A stretch of 64,000 nucleotides of DNA from Lolium rigidum (GCF_022539505.1 NC_061510.1:263199687-263263686), one strand, 5' to 3'. Shown: positions 45,301 through 57,188, counted from the stretch's first letter. Notes: a model not told the origin generated them from the letters alone. Program-made: numbers and translations.

Positions 45301-45921
45301 TGCCGCCCAGAATCATGGGAGGTGGCCCTTGTGGTTTCGGAGCGTGGAGGCCTGGGTACCTTGTGGTGGGCTCGATCGGGAGCCCAACTTCTAGAGTGGT
45401 GGGCTCTAATTGCACTAAGCCGAATTCGAGCACGTATAACAATAAGCTTTCTCGCGGTAGGGTCTACAATGAGCTTTCTCTAGGTGCAGCTATTCTGGGC
45501 GCGGACCCAGGAATTTGTCGAAGCCTGTGCGCGGCATAAAACAACTAAAAAAATTCCATGACGATATAAGAATTGGATGGGGCAAATCCCATTTGCACAA
45601 TAGTTTTAATGAAGAAACACAGATATAAACAATGTTCACAACACATTTCAAAGTTCACAAAACGTTCAAATATTTGCAAGTTCACAACATACTCAGATGC
45701 TCATATGCGGTAAGCCGCTAATATTAGATATGATAGAAATTAGCTTGAAGTCCCAAAAAACTAATGAAACTTCAGGATTCAATGACAAAAGTTGACATGT
45801 TCAAATGTACCCGAAAATAGACTCTACAAGATAAAAGAGAAAGATGGATTAGTAAATCATATGAACATACCTTCAAAATACAAACATCTTGATTCATGAG
45901 GCAAAGAAATATACCAAGATA
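45301..45921. other. Flank and probable 3' terminal region of the hAT element
   Basis: At about 45497 the sequence GGGCGCGGACCCAGGAATTT resembles the GGCGGACCCAGG ends of Triticeae hAT-type elements and may mark the end of the transposon whose gene starts on the other side of 45922. The section 45301-45496 is then older flanking DNA. The stretch 45540-45921 is AT-rich and non-coding, consistent with a 3' UTR. Confidence 0.4.
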
Positions 45922-47172
45922 TTACCACGATGTGCTAATTACAGCTAGTAGGCCTTCAGGTAGATGTTTCCTCCTCTTCTTCATGGCTTGAAATCGTTGA
46001 GCAATAACATTGCTATCAAGTTGGCTTAATATCTCCCTCTCAGTGTAACATATCATCAAGTTATTGAACCATTCATTCTTCAGCTTGTTACGCAATTTGG
46101 ACTTGATGATCTTCATTGCCGAATAATCCCTCTCAACCGATGTGGTTGACACCCGTGATATTAAGGCCAACTCAATAAGCTTGTAGACCAATGGGAAGAC
46201 CAAATGTTTTCCCGTTTCAACCATCTTTGAAGCCAAATTTTCAAGATTAATGCATGTAGAAAAAGAGGAATGGATTCTCACATTGTGAATGTAACTGTCA
46301 AGTTGGCCTCTTATGGTTGCACGATCAACATTAGAGTAATCCGCATGATAGATTGAAGATAAGCGAGCAAGCTTGTCCACATTAAACATTGAGAAAGAGT
46401 TCTTTGGAATAAGGCATGAGAAGCACTCTAATATCTCCGTTGAAGCTTCATAGAAGCGATGATCCATCTCAGCACATATCTTGTCAATGGCAACATAGAA
46501 GATCTGGACATTGTAGAAATGAAGGTTAGTGTAGGTCACTCCATCAAGCCTCGAACGACTGCGGACCGTTATTTGTTCATCCATATGTGGAATCAGAATG
46601 CCCTTCTCCATGCAAACATTTGGACCTCATGAAACAAGTCATCCCAACCACTTTCTCTCATAGAGGCCAATCGATCTTTCACATCACTAACTAATTCCAT
46701 TGCATGAAAAATATTAAGATATTTCTTTTGCAAAACATGTGAAAGCTTATCCGTGATGGCAAGCAACTTTATCATTAGCTTTAAAATGAAAACAAATTTG
46801 TAGTCCTCCATTTTCAAGATCCAACCCACCGCTTGGGTCAATCCATGACTCTCATCATTTACCTCACAAAGAATATACAGTGTTCCCGCCACATATGGTG
46901 AAAGTTATATAATGTGAACCCCATCTAGTATCCCAGGACCTTGTGAGACTTGTTTATTGATTCAAGCCCCTTCCACTAGATATCTCACCCCTCTCAAGCA
47001 TATCCAAAATATGTTGGTGATGCTGTTTCGTAAGCATATCTCTTATTTTGCAAGATGAACTTGATGTGTTCTCAATTCCGGAGATGCTCTCAAAGAAATT
47101 ATGAATGGATGAACAACATTTGGCAACTGAGACAATTACCAGTTGCAAACAATGGGAAAATCAATGAACATA
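45922..47172 (-). pseudogene. hAT-type transposase, C-terminal part
   Basis: Minus-strand coding sequence in several frames resembles zinc-finger MYM-type 1-like proteins of the hAT superfamily: LQLVIVSVAKCCSSIHNFFE, SWDTRWGSHY-like residues, TQAVGWILKMEDYKFVFILK, MRESGWDDLFHEVQMF, DKICAEMDHRFYEASTEILE. It ends in the hAT dimerisation domain (PLVYKLIELALISRVSTTSV, then ERDYSAMKIIKSKLRN). The stop is at 45922. A TGA replaces a Cys codon in the YYVHCF region near 47160. Upstream coding sequence lies beyond the plastid insert, at 48291-48691. Confidence 0.85.
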
Positions 47173-47485
47173 GTAGGAACATAAACTGAAACATTCTGGA
47201 GCTACAAAGATAGTTATTAAATCGTTAGCACCACATAAAAACATTCCCCCTAGAGTAGCTGTTAATATGAATAACAGAAACTATGTTATAGCCATTTCGG
47301 TACATTCAATGTACTCTACGGATAGAGGAATACATAAAGTGGAACATAATAAAATGAGAAATTGAAAGATTTCGTTGAAATTGTTCGTTTGGAAATTTCC
47401 CGAAAAGCTAATTATAGGTTCTTCTCTCCATCGGAACAATAGGGCCGTTATGCTTATTACTAAACTTGTTGAAGAGATGAAGTCT
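47173..47485 (-). pseudogene. ndhB: Plastid ndhB fragment
   Basis: Minus-strand translation gives [24 protein letters not shown] sequence, then [20 protein letters not shown] and [10 protein letters not shown], an internal segment of NAD(P)H-dehydrogenase subunit 2 of the plastid NDH complex. It covers roughly 100 codons of the first exon, with some changes. It fuses to the transposase sequence at TCCTAC|TATGTTC. Non-functional. Confidence 0.88.
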
Positions 47486-47689
47486 TTCTCTTTTGATGTC
47501 GCAAAGTTGAAACCAAGAAATATCTGTTACGTTCCTGATGTTTCCGAACACTTTCAATAAAACCCTCTCGTAGAAGTATTTTAACAATGTTTTCGGTAAT
47601 ATTTGTAGATATTACTCGAACTGTTCCTTTTTATTCATGTCCGCGTTTCGTATAGAGGTTAGTAAATCAGCAATAGTGTCCTTGCCCAT
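47486..47689 (-). pseudogene. rps8: Plastid rps8 5' fragment
   Basis: It starts ATGGGCAAGGACACTATTGC at 47689 ([20 protein letters not shown]) and runs about 68 codons. A one-base deletion in the KKG region shifts the frame before [19 protein letters not shown]. It encodes the N-terminal half of plastid 30S ribosomal protein S8 and is cut in the HQKRK region, where it joins ndhB. Non-functional. Confidence 0.88.
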
Positions 47690-47715
47690 AAGAATCTAAT
47701 TCTAGGTTCCTCCAT

Positions 47716-47823
47716 AGTATACCACCTAACTGTTTTGTTTCCCCTATGAGGTAAAAAGAAAATTAACGAACCTGCAAATATCGGCAAAACAACAAGTATT
47801 GTTAACCAAGGAAAATAACTCAT
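47716..47823 (-). pseudogene. ndhD: Plastid ndhD 5' fragment
   Basis: From ATG 47823: [20 protein letters not shown], then [16 protein letters not shown], the first 36 or so codons of plastid NDH subunit 4, interrupted by the join to the rps8 leader. Upstream (47824-47900) is the GCTCGAAATAATCGAGC hairpin expected between ccsA and ndhD in plastid DNA. Confidence 0.88.
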
Positions 47824-47939
47824 GATAAAGCGGTAAAGACAAGATACGTTTTGACCAGAAAAGCCCGTGCTCGATTATTTCGAGCACAGGCTTCTTCGGT
47901 AAAGAGGAATCAGACGATTCAAGTGAAGTTTTTTGTAAC

Positions 47940-48095
47940 TTTTATCGAGGGTTCTAGCAATTGATATCCTTTCGCAAATAATTGAAATGCAGTTTTGTGA
48001 TCTGGATCTTTAATTGCTGGAAACTTGTTAAGTTCTTCTGCCAGGGCTTGATTAATGAACCTGCAAAATCCCTCGAATTGGATCTGACTAAATCC
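47940..48095 (-). pseudogene. rpoB: Plastid rpoB fragment
   Basis: Minus-strand [20 protein letters not shown], then [20 protein letters not shown] and [12 protein letters not shown], match the N-terminal region (after the first dozen or so residues) of the plastid RNA polymerase beta subunit. The sequence before it (48096-48191, [20 protein letters not shown]) is not rpoB and was not assigned. After it comes a short join to the ccsA-ndhD spacer. Confidence 0.87.
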
Positions 48096-48290
48096 GATAG
48101 AGTGAGATATGGAAGTGTAAAAGAAAGTAGATTCATCAGATGATACACGAGTCCCTAATTCCGAATCAAGAATTGTTATAAAATTTTTCAATTTGAGTAC
48201 GAATCCCGTTGAAAAAAATGGAATTCGATTTTCAGGTGAATTTTGGAATAATATAAGAGATAAATAAACAATTGAATTTGAAAAAAAAAA

Positions 48291-48691
48291 TTTGCATCTA
48301 AGATCTATTTTTGCAAGCCATTGAATTCACCTCTCATATTGGAAACCCCATCATAACCTTGTCCTCGAATCCTTTGGATAGATAGCTTGTAACGATCTAG
48401 AATGCAAAGAAGAGCCTCCTTTTGTGCTTCCGATGTAGTCTCACGGATAGAGAAAGAAATCGTTCCACAACTTTGCCTTCATTATTCACATACCTAGAAA
48501 AAAAAAATTACAACAAGGTAAAATATTGAACAATTGGTCAAATATGGAACAATAGTTGCAAGACAACACTACGAACCTCAACATTACCGCCATTTGCTCT
48601 TACACCGATATATCACGTGATTCATCAATAAGAACGAAGAAGTTCTTATCACCAATTTCTCCCATAATCACCTTGGTGACTTCTTATGCGC
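48291..48691 (-). pseudogene. hAT-type transposase, central part
   Basis: Reading down from 48691: EVTKVIMGEIGDKNFFVLID, ESRDISV, a stop codon, then EQMAVMLR, a probable short GT-AG intron (about 48495-48575) and YVNNEGKVVERF. After a small deletion follow [40 protein letters not shown] and NGLQK. LIDESRD and RGQGYDGASNM are hallmark motifs of the MYM-type/hAT transposase catalytic region. It is bounded by the CACTA element (48692 side) and the plastid mosaic (48290 side). Confidence 0.85.
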
Positions 48692-48694
48692 AAC
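48692..48694 (+). repeat. Target-site duplication of the CACTA element, left (AAC)
   Basis: AAC before CACTACAAG, repeated at 57079-57081. Confidence 0.88.
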
Positions 48695-48999
48695 CACTAC
48701 AAGAAAAGTTGCCATGGCCAACGAATTTCAAGTCGGGCCGTGGTTGTTGATGCTCCATCCCCGATGATTTTTGCTCTCTCCGGGGGCATCTCAAAACTTT
48801 TTTCCTCGTTTTTGAGGCCATCTAGCACCAAGGAGACATGGAAAACTCTGCGTATGGTGGCCCGGGACGTGGTGCATGATGAATTCTCGGGTGCGCTGGC
48901 CAAGTCAACGCAAATCCGCACCGCCTAGGGCTATAGGGCCTAGATGGCAGCGTCTCTAGCGATGTTTTTTTTCCGATCGCGCCCTCTCGTTCACGTTCT

Positions 49000-51960
49000 T
49001 CGATCGAGCCGTTTATGCTGCTGGATCATGGGTCCCGCATGTCATCCTTTCTGCACGATAAATGTTTCTTTTCTTGGATTTTTTTGACGCCCTGATTTTT
49101 GGCTACTTATTTTTCTTTGGATCCTGTGCCTCCTTGGAAACGTTGAGACCGCTCCTGCAAAATAGGACCCATGTGTCATCCTCTGTGTATAATTAAAATT
49201 TATTTCCTTGGATTATTTTTAGCACCTGATATTTGGCCACGTGCTTATTTCTTTCGATCTCATGCCTTTTTTGAAACGTTGAGGATGCTGCTGGCTCATG
49301 GGTCCCATATGTCATCCTCTATTTACAATAAAAGTTTCCATTATTAGATTATTTTTTGCACATGATATTTGTCCACTTGCCTTTTTCTTTCGATCTCATG
49401 CCGGCTTTGAAACATCGAGGACGCTGCTGGCTCATGGGTCCCACATGTCAGCCTCTATGGACAGTAAAAGTTTCCATTCTTTGATTTATTTTGACCCCTA
49501 ATTCTGGTTACTTGCCTTTTTCTTTCAATTCTCTGCCTCCTTTGTAACATTGAGGACACTGCTGGCTCATGGGTCTCACATGTCGGCCTCTATGAACAAT
49601 AAACCTTTCCTTTGTTGGATTTATTTTTGACCCCTAATTTATGACTATTTGCCTTTTTTCTTTCTTTCGATCCCCTACCGCCTTTGAAACATTAAGGACA
49701 CTGCTGGATCATGGGTCCCACATGTCATCCTCTATGTACAATAAAAGTTTAATTTGTTGGATTTATTTTTGAACCCTAATTTCTGGCTATTTTCCTTTTT
49801 CATTCGATCCCTGCCACATTTGAAACGTTGAGGACGCTCCTGGCTTATGGGTCGCACATGTCAGCCTCTATGAACAATAAAAGTTTTCTTTGTTGGTTTT
49901 ATTTTTGATCCCTAATTTCTGGCTATTTGCCTTTTTTGATCCCCTGCCGCATTTGAATCGATGAGAACACTGCTAGCAGGTCGGTCCCACATGTCAGCCT
50001 CTATGAAGAATAAAAGTTTCATTTCTTGGATTTACTCTTTACCCCTAATTTTTGGCTATTTTCCTTTTTCTGTCGATCCCCTGCCGCCTTTGAAACATTG
50101 AGACCGCTCCTGGAAAATGGGACCCATATGTCATCCTCTCAGAACGATAAATGTTGAGGCCGCTGCTGCAAAATGGGCCCCAAATGTTAACCTCTTTGTT
50201 CAATAAACGTTTCCTTTCTCAGATTTATTTTTGACCAGTGATTTCTGGTTACTTTGTTTTTTTTCTTCGATCCCCTGCCACCTTTGTTAACGTTGAGGAC
50301 GCTGTTGCCAAATCTGTCCCACATGTCAGCCTCTCTGAACTATAAATGTTTCCTTTTTTGAATTTATTTTTGACCCCTAATTTTTGGCTACTTACCTTTT
50401 TCTTTGGATCTCATGCCGCCTTTGAAATGTTGAGGACGCTCCTGGCTCATGGGTTCCACATGTCATCATCTCTGAACGATAAACCTTTCATTTCTTGGAT
50501 TTGTTCCACCGTGATTTCTGGCTAATTGGTTTTTTTCTTTCGATCCACTGCCTTCAGGTAACATTGAGGACACTGCTGCAAAATGGGTTCCACATGTCAT
50601 CCTCTCTAAACGATAGTTTTTTTTGTTTCTTGGATTTTTTCCACTTTTGGCTGATGGGTCCCCGATGTCAGCCTCTATGTACAAGAAACGTGTGATGTTT
50701 CAATTATTTTTTAATCCGAGATATTGCAGATACTTGTCTTTTTTCGGTCCCTTCCATTTCAATTTACCTTATAAACTTTGAGGGATGTTGTTAGCTTATG
50801 GATCTCACATGTCAGCCTCATTATACTACAAGAAAGGTGTGGCATCTCGATTATTTTTTACCTGTGATATTGCGGGATAATTGCCTTTTTATCCCTTCCG
50901 TTTGATATTACCTTTTAAACGTTGAGGGACGATGCTGGCTAGTGGGTCCGTGATATTAGTCTCTCTGCACAAGAAACTTGCGATATTTTGAATTTTCTAC
51001 CCATGATATTGCAGGATACTGCTTGCCTTTTTTCTCAATCCCTTTTGTTTGACTTTACCTTTAAATGCCGAGGAACGTTGTTGGCTGATGGGTCCCCGAT
51101 GTCAGACTCCTTGTACAAAAAACTTGTGATATCTTCAGAAAAAATGTACTCGTTATATTAGGACTACTTGCCTGCAACAACAATGTGCTGAAAGTTTCTG
51201 CTAAACGTCTTCTTTAATACATCGTCTTCAGATATATTTGGTTCAAAATGCTGCACTTATTCACGATAGGTATGGAGCGATCAAGGATTTTCATATTCGG
51301 CATGAGCAGTTTAAAAAATTGCAACCCAAGAATTCAAAAGAAATCAGAACAACTTTTATGTCAAATCTCCATGTTTTTTGTTCCAATCATTGCCTTTTTT
51401 TTTCTTTCGATCCCCTGCTACCTTTGAAACGTTGAGGACGTTGGTGCAAAATGGGTCCCACATGTCATCCTCTCTAAACGATAAATGTTTCCTTTCTTGG
51501 ATTTTTCACTCGTGATTTCTAACAAATTAACTTTTTCTTTGGATCTCCTACCGTCTTGTTAACGTTGAGTATGCTGCTGCAAATGAGTCCCATATGTCAG
51601 CCTTAATGTACAATAAATGTTTCCATTATTATATTATTTTTTGCCATCCCATGTCGCCTTTGAAACGTCGAGGACGCTGCTGCCAAATGGGTCCCATATG
51701 TCATCCTCTCTGAATGACAAACGTTTCATTTCTTGGATTATTTTTTGCCCCCTAATTTCGGACTACTTGCCTTTTTCTTTGGATCCCATGCCGTCTTCAA
51801 AACATCAAGGCCGATGCTGCAAAATGGGTCCCATATGCCATCCTCTCTGAACTATGAACTTTTTCTTTCTTCGATTTTTTTGACACCTGATTTCTGGCTA
51901 CTTGACTTTTTCTTTGGGTCCCATATGTCAGCCTGCCTCCATGTACACGAAATGTGTCAT
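49000..51960 (+). repeat. Tandem array of ~135-bp units inside the CACTA element
   Basis: About twenty degenerate units share GAGGACGCTGCTGGCTCATG, GGGTCCCACATGTCAGCCTC, AATAAAAGTTTCCTTTC and TTTTTCTTTCGATCCCCTGC. Starts can be seen for example near 49282, 49418, 49551, 49691, 49829 and 50430. Divergence between units is considerable and grows toward 50700-51150. Satellite-like arrays are a known feature of grass CACTA elements. Confidence 0.85.
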
Positions 51961-53519
51961 ATCTCAGATATATGGTTCAAAACGTTGCACTTGTTCACAA
52001 CGGGTTTATCTTTTTTTTGCGGACTTCAATACAAACTCTATCGCTCTAAGATCTTCAAGTTGATATAATAAATCATGGAACTTTACATAATTTTAAAAAT
52101 TTAAAATCTACTTTTAGTTAATTATTAATACCTTGGGAATCAAATATCAACAAAAAATAAATCAGAACAAACGATGAAACTTGGTTGTACTAGATTAAAT
52201 CAGAACGGAGGTAATACTATTTCATGTTCTCATACTTATACTCGAGACCATGAAGTACAATGTATCGTGCTGACATAGCTGTCAGCACTGCTTGGGCGCA
52301 ACCACATATTTTTGACACTGAAACAGAATATTCTGGACATAGGTGTAGTCCTGAAAAAAATAGTAAACACGATCAGAAAATTATAAATTAAATTTAGCAT
52401 TTTGAGGATGTTTGCAGACATGTGCGTAGCAAGTCTCAAACTTAAATTCGAAAGTATGCAACTTAGGAAAAAAGACAAATTTCTGATTAGTAGTACAAGC
52501 TAGTACGTAAATAATCTCAATGTGCATGTTCCAATTTTTTGTGTGTCCTGTCCATGTGAATACATATTTCCAAAAAAAGAAAAAACGGGTACATCACAAG
52601 TACTAATTATGCATTTACATGTATTATTTATTTGAGCATTTTTTTGATACTCCGAAATGTGATTATTTTGGACAGTGGGGGAAACGGGATCATCATTCAT
52701 TAAGAGAGAGAGAGAGAGAGATAGTACACAGAACTACAGTTGTGAAGAAGATACAAAATTTGAGCTGAGCGCCAAAACCTCGCGCTCCAACTTTCAAAAT
52801 TCAAACAATGGGAAATATTTTTCCCGGTATGGTGCTAAACCGACCCTTTCCTTTCTCCCCCTGTCCATATCCACTTCCTCCATCCTCCATCCCTGAAATC
52901 CTCAAAAAAAAAAAAAATGCCAAGCTACTCTCCCTCACCCCCGGGAGGAGAGGACCACCGAGCCGAAACATGCCCGCCGCACATCCCCTAGCAAGCCGCC
53001 ACACCTTGAAACCAAATACTCTTCATCCACCACTGTATTGTAACTGCTGCAGCTGCGGTCTCATTCACTGTACCGGAGCCCCTTCACCGTCGGCCACCGC
53101 ATCAGATCTTCTTCACCCAGTGCCTCGTCTACAGCAAGCGAGCAACTTCACCAACGCCACCGTGCACTGCAATGGATCCACTACATCAACGCTCTCATAC
53201 ACCGCGCCTAAGCCGTCATCGACCGGTCCAAATCGGCTTCGCCACCGCCCAAAGCTACAGCCACCGCACCGGAAACGCTTCACTGGCTTCCACTTCACGA
53301 GAACTAGTTCACTGAGTCCCTCATCCACCGCACTGATGCGCTTAACCGTCCTCACCGTTCATGGCATCGGATCTGCTTGTCCGACGCTCACGTCCACCGC
53401 ACCTAAGCTGTCAAGCACCGCCTAGACCTGCTCCCCCGACGCGGATAATAAACGCAATATCAGCAACCTCGGTGATTTGAACGTGACTGGCATCCAAAAC
53501 TACGATACTTAGATGCCGC
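51961..53519. other. CACTA interior, unassigned
   Basis: AT-rich DNA (to about 52690), then a (GA)n microsatellite at 52702-52720 and a moderately GC-rich part. An open frame at 52808-53425 is Ser/Thr/Pro-rich with internal repeats (TAPKPSSTGPN, TAPKLSSTA) and no recognised domain. I do not call it a gene. Confidence 0.5.
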
Positions 53520-54850
53520 AGTGCTCTACAGGTTCACAAGTGATGCCATTATTTCCATCTGATTCATTCTTATGTACGTAAGTAACAACCAACTATTATC
53601 TAGTTTATACCAAATTTTAAGTCATTGCACATGTTGATTTGCATTCCTGCTCTACAAGTTCACAAGTGATGCCATTATTATTTTGATCTGGTTAGTTGCT
53701 AGTTACGACATAACTGCATGCTATTATCTACTTCATCAAAATTTTGAATTCGCAGAATAAGTTGGTTTGCATTCCCTGCACTATAAGTGATACCATTATT
53801 ATTTCTACCTGGTTTGTCATAAGCTAATGAAGTAACTGCTGCCTGATATTAGTGCATGCATGCTACGTTCTGCAATCCGGCCTGTAGTACAAATTTAAAA
53901 TTATCATACTACTATGATAATAATTTTGTGTTCTATCAGATTCCTCAAAATCTGCAACATTAAATTGTTTCTCTTACTTTGCATGGCACTCACACATAGA
54001 ATGCTGAACATATTTGTTTGCATTCTCTCTTCTACAAGTTCACAAGTGATTCTACTATATTCTGTATCTGGTCTAACCTAAGCTCAATCATTAACTATCC
54101 TCTATGTGTTGCTCATTACGACTTTTATATCCCAAAATATGTTGATCTGCATTCCCATATCTACAAGTTCAAGAGTGATGCCATTATCATTCCTATTTGG
54201 TTCATTCTTAACTATTACAACAACATCCTGCTATTATTTAGTTCATGGACAATTTTAAGTAATTGCACACGTTGATTCGCTTTCCCTGCTCTATAACTTT
54301 TGCCATCGTAACTTCTATTTGGCTCATTGTTTGTTACAAAAGTAACAACCTCCTATTACGTAGTTCATGCCAATTTTGAACTTACCGAACATGTTACTAT
54401 GCATTTCCTGTACAAGTGATATCATTATTATATATACCTTGTTCTTCATGAGCTACTAAATTAACTGCCTACTATTAGTTCATTCACTACCCTCTATGTG
54501 TTGCTTGTTACGAATTTTAAGTCCCTGAACACGTTAATTAACATTCCCTGCACAACAAAGTTCAGACTATAATTCCTATATGGTTTATTACTAGCTATCA
54601 CAAGAAATGCTACTATTATTTAGTTCATGGCCAATTTAAGAAATTGAGCATGTTGGTTTGCATTCCCTGCTCTATAGTTGTTGTAATTATAACTTCTATC
54701 TTGTTCATTTTTGTTACAAAAGTAAATTTCTGCTATTGTGGAGTAGTTCATGTCAATTTGGAAGTAACCGAACAGGTTAGTCTGCTTTTGCTACATTGGA
54801 AATGATATCATTATTGTATATATCTGGTTTGTCGTAAGCTAGACTAGTAA
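53520..54850 (+). repeat. Second tandem array in the CACTA element
   Basis: Degenerate units of roughly 110-130 bp repeat the words GCATTCCCTGCTCTACAAGT, TCACAAGTGATGCCATTATT, CTATTATCTAGTTCATG and TTTTAAGTAATTGCACA. About ten units; boundaries are blurred by divergence. Confidence 0.75.
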
Positions 54851-55142
54851 CTGATGCTCGGTTCAAGTCCGTATACTTTTTGTATTTCTCTAGGCATGTA
54901 GGATATGTTTGGTTTGTTGCCAACACTAGCCTTGCTAAATATTTGGTTGCCTATTGCATTTCGGTCTATGTTTGGTTTAATGCCAAAATTTTGGTTGCCA
55001 ATGGGTGTCCCACCATATCTCTCACAGTTTTTTGCAAATAATTGGTCAAGTGTGGGTGGAGAATTTCTTATCCAAAAAACTGGCAAGCCAATTCTTGCTA
55101 ACATTTGGTAGGGCTAGGTAGGGCACAAACCAAACATACCCA

Positions 55143-55290
55143 TACTCCCTCTGTCCTGGTGGGTTAGGCCTAGTAAAAAACATTTGTCCCATTTTACCTC
55201 CTCTCTGAGGCCTACTTTGCATTTAATTAGGACTAAATATCTTCCTACAATTACTCTCCACCTGTTCCTTTTCCATTTTTAGGTCAACTT
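55143..55290 (+). mobile_element. Stowaway-like MITE fragment within the CACTA element
   Basis: ACTCCCTCTGTCCTGGTGGG is a Stowaway-type left terminus, followed by AT-rich sequence. I could not find a matching right end, so this is a fragment or an unusual variant. Confidence 0.35.
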
Positions 55291-56079
55291 GAGCATACGG
55301 TGAGGTTGGAACCAATCCAATTGCAATTCTTCATGTGTTTATGACTAGTCGTGTGTTGAAGCAGAGTAAGAAATGACTCCCTTTAGAAATAAGGGCAACA
55401 ATGGACATCTTCAACGAGTGTACCAACAAGGTGAGATGCATGGGACATGACAGAGACATATTGTAAGTTTGTTGTTTTATTGTGATGTGCTCGGTTATAT
55501 AAGGCACCAAATAATTCAATTTCTTGTTGATCTTGCAATATCTCAGTTGCTTAATGATTAGAACGTCACATTTTTTTATGTTGGAGTATAGATCATACAC
55601 ATTAAAAGGAATCTCACAACTTCTTATTTGCCATATGTCCACCTTAAAATGTCCTGGCTGTTAATATGCGGAATGCACTCTTCGTTTGCTTATTGGTAGT
55701 CTATATTAGCCTCATACCGGTAGACTATCTGTGCGCATTACAATGATCTTGTTATAATGAGGAAATGGTGAATTTCAAATTCTTTGGTAAACAACATTGT
55801 AGTGTGTTTGCTTTGTCATTGTTGTTGTCTTAAGTTGTAATGTTTTTCTTTCAAACATAGGTGGTGCACGAACAACATAAAAGATTGCCGAATCCCTTCA
55901 TTGTATTGCTAGTTTTAATATTTTTTCAAAGCCTTGGAGCTGATGTAATATTTAATTAGTTTCTATGGATCTTTCGCGCATTATTTCCTAAGTGTAATTA
56001 GTTGGTGCTTGTGGTGAGTGAGGCTATCAGACTGAAATCATGTGTTGCGTAATTACGCTCAGAATATAATGGGCCGTTG
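55291..56079. other. CACTA interior, AT-rich, unassigned
   Basis: No coding frame, no clear repeats; nothing recognised. Confidence 0.5.
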
Positions 56080-56830
56080 TTGGGCCAAACTAAATCACAA
56101 ATTTCCATCCCGGCTTCGGTCCAATTAAGCAAAATCACATATGGGTCTGCCCTCAAAATCCTAAAGCGCCTTACAGGCTGGCATGTTCATGTAGCAAATC
56201 GCAGATGGCTGGCGCAATAAATCACAATGGCCCTCACGGATCTCGGCCCAACAAGGTTATTGGGCCTATAGATTTTATTTAGTGGGCTTACCAACAAACT
56301 TTTAATGGGCCGGCCAATAAACTCACCGGACATACAAATATTTATGGGCCGGCCCATCTACTAAACGGGCCGGCCCATCTACTAAATGGGCCGGCCCAGT
56401 CAACGTGTTGACCAGACAAAAGATCAGACTACGCCGACCCATTAACTAAATGGTCCGTCAGAAATTTTCAGTTGACTGGTCAAATATTTTTTTTTGGCCT
56501 GGCCCACCACCTAAGTGGGCCATCTCAATTATCCTGTTGACCGGTCAAACAAAGAAATTTGGCTCGGCCCACCACCTAAGCATGTCGGGCCAGTTATCTT
56601 GTCGACCGGTCAAACAAAGACATTCGGCCCGACCCCCATGCTTAGTGGGCCGGCCCATCTAGATGATTGATAGGTCAAACCAACTCTGATGGATCGGCCC
56701 GTGAGCTGAATGGGCTAGCCCATAGGCTTTGACTAGTCAAACTTGGAAATTAGGCCCGACCCTCGTACCTAATGGACCAGCCCAGTTATATAGTTGACCG
56801 GTCAAACCAAGTCAACTGGCCTAGCCTACT
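56080..56830 (+). repeat. Right subterminal repeats of the CACTA element
   Basis: About ten units of roughly 60-70 bp carry GGGCCGGCCCAT and the palindromic TTGACCGGTCAA (or variants) followed by ACAAAG. Repeated short motifs in the subterminal region are the usual binding sites of CACTA accessory protein (TnpA-type). No equivalent was seen next to the left terminus. Confidence 0.75.
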
Positions 56831-57078
56831 TAAGGCATGGAAGGTTAATGGTGTCTACCACGTGTCAGTTTGCATGACGTCAGCAGTCAACGGCAACGGT
56901 CCGATTTTTCGTGGCCAAATGGCAACCAAACGTGATGCACCGAAAATTCATGGTAAATCCTTAGGTGACGCGCTATGCACCACAGAACTCATATCGTCGA
57001 TTTAGGCTCATAGGCGACGAAAAACACCCATTAGTTGACGAAAATTTGACATTGTAGATAAGAAATTTTCTTGTAGTG

Positions 57079-57081
57079 AAC
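57079..57081 (+). repeat. Target-site duplication of the CACTA element, right (AAC)
   Basis: AAC after CTTGTAGTG, copy of 48692-48694. Confidence 0.88.
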
Positions 57082-57179
57082 ACTTGGTGAGATCCTTTTG
57101 AATTTTGGGAGAGATCATCTTGGAATTTCCATCATGCTCATAAGCATGCTTCACTTCTTCATCCTTTTCTTTATACCAA
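57082..57179 (-). pseudogene. hAT-type transposase, short central fragment
   Basis: On the minus strand it reads WYKEKDEEVKHAYEHDGNSK, MISPKIQKDLTKC. This 98-bp remnant sits between the Helitron and the CACTA element. Its right end continues, after removing the Helitron, from the N-terminal part (KGNF..MVNWYKEK), and its left end continues to EVTKVIMGEIGD after removing the CACTA element. Confidence 0.88.
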
Positions 57180-57188
57180 CTAGCACAG

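Larger units (their letters stand above)
47173..48290 (-). other. Mosaic of plastid DNA fragments in the nucleus (NUPT)
   Basis: At least four pieces of plastid genes, all in the same orientation, are joined end to end: unassigned AT-rich sequence (48096-48290), rpoB start region (47940-48095), ndhD start with its upstream hairpin (47716-47880), rps8 start (47486-47689) and an internal part of ndhB (47173-47485). These genes are far apart in grass plastid genomes, so this is not one transferred segment. The mosaic lies inside the transposase gene between GLQK...ILDAN and YYVH, with no obvious loss of transposase codons. Confidence 0.85.
48695..57078 (+). mobile_element. Non-autonomous CACTA transposon, 8.4 kb
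   Basis: The left end is CACTACAAGAAAAGTTGCC and the right end, read on the minus strand, is CACTACAAGAAAATTTC, giving terminal inverted repeats of 13 bp (CACTACAAGAAAA), with a 3-bp AAC duplication as expected for the CACTA (En/Spm) superfamily. The interior holds tandem arrays (49000-51960, 53520-54850) and GC-rich subterminal repeats (56080-56830). No transposase (TPase/TNP2-like) frame was found, so it depends on a partner. Removing it rejoins the hAT transposase frame (DLTKC to EVTKVIM). Confidence 0.92.

Noticed and set aside
47173..48290. Functional plastid genes or organelle contamination
   Set aside because: All gene pieces are truncated and joined to each other, and both ends run into the same nuclear transposase gene.
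49000..51960. Regular repeats considered as a CRISPR array
   Set aside because: Eukaryotic nuclear DNA; the repeats are long, degenerate and contiguous, without unique spacers. They are satellite-like units of a CACTA element.
52808..53425. 205-codon frame inside the CACTA element
   Set aside because: Ser/Thr/Pro-rich, internally repetitive, no domain, no splice or promoter context; not a transposase.
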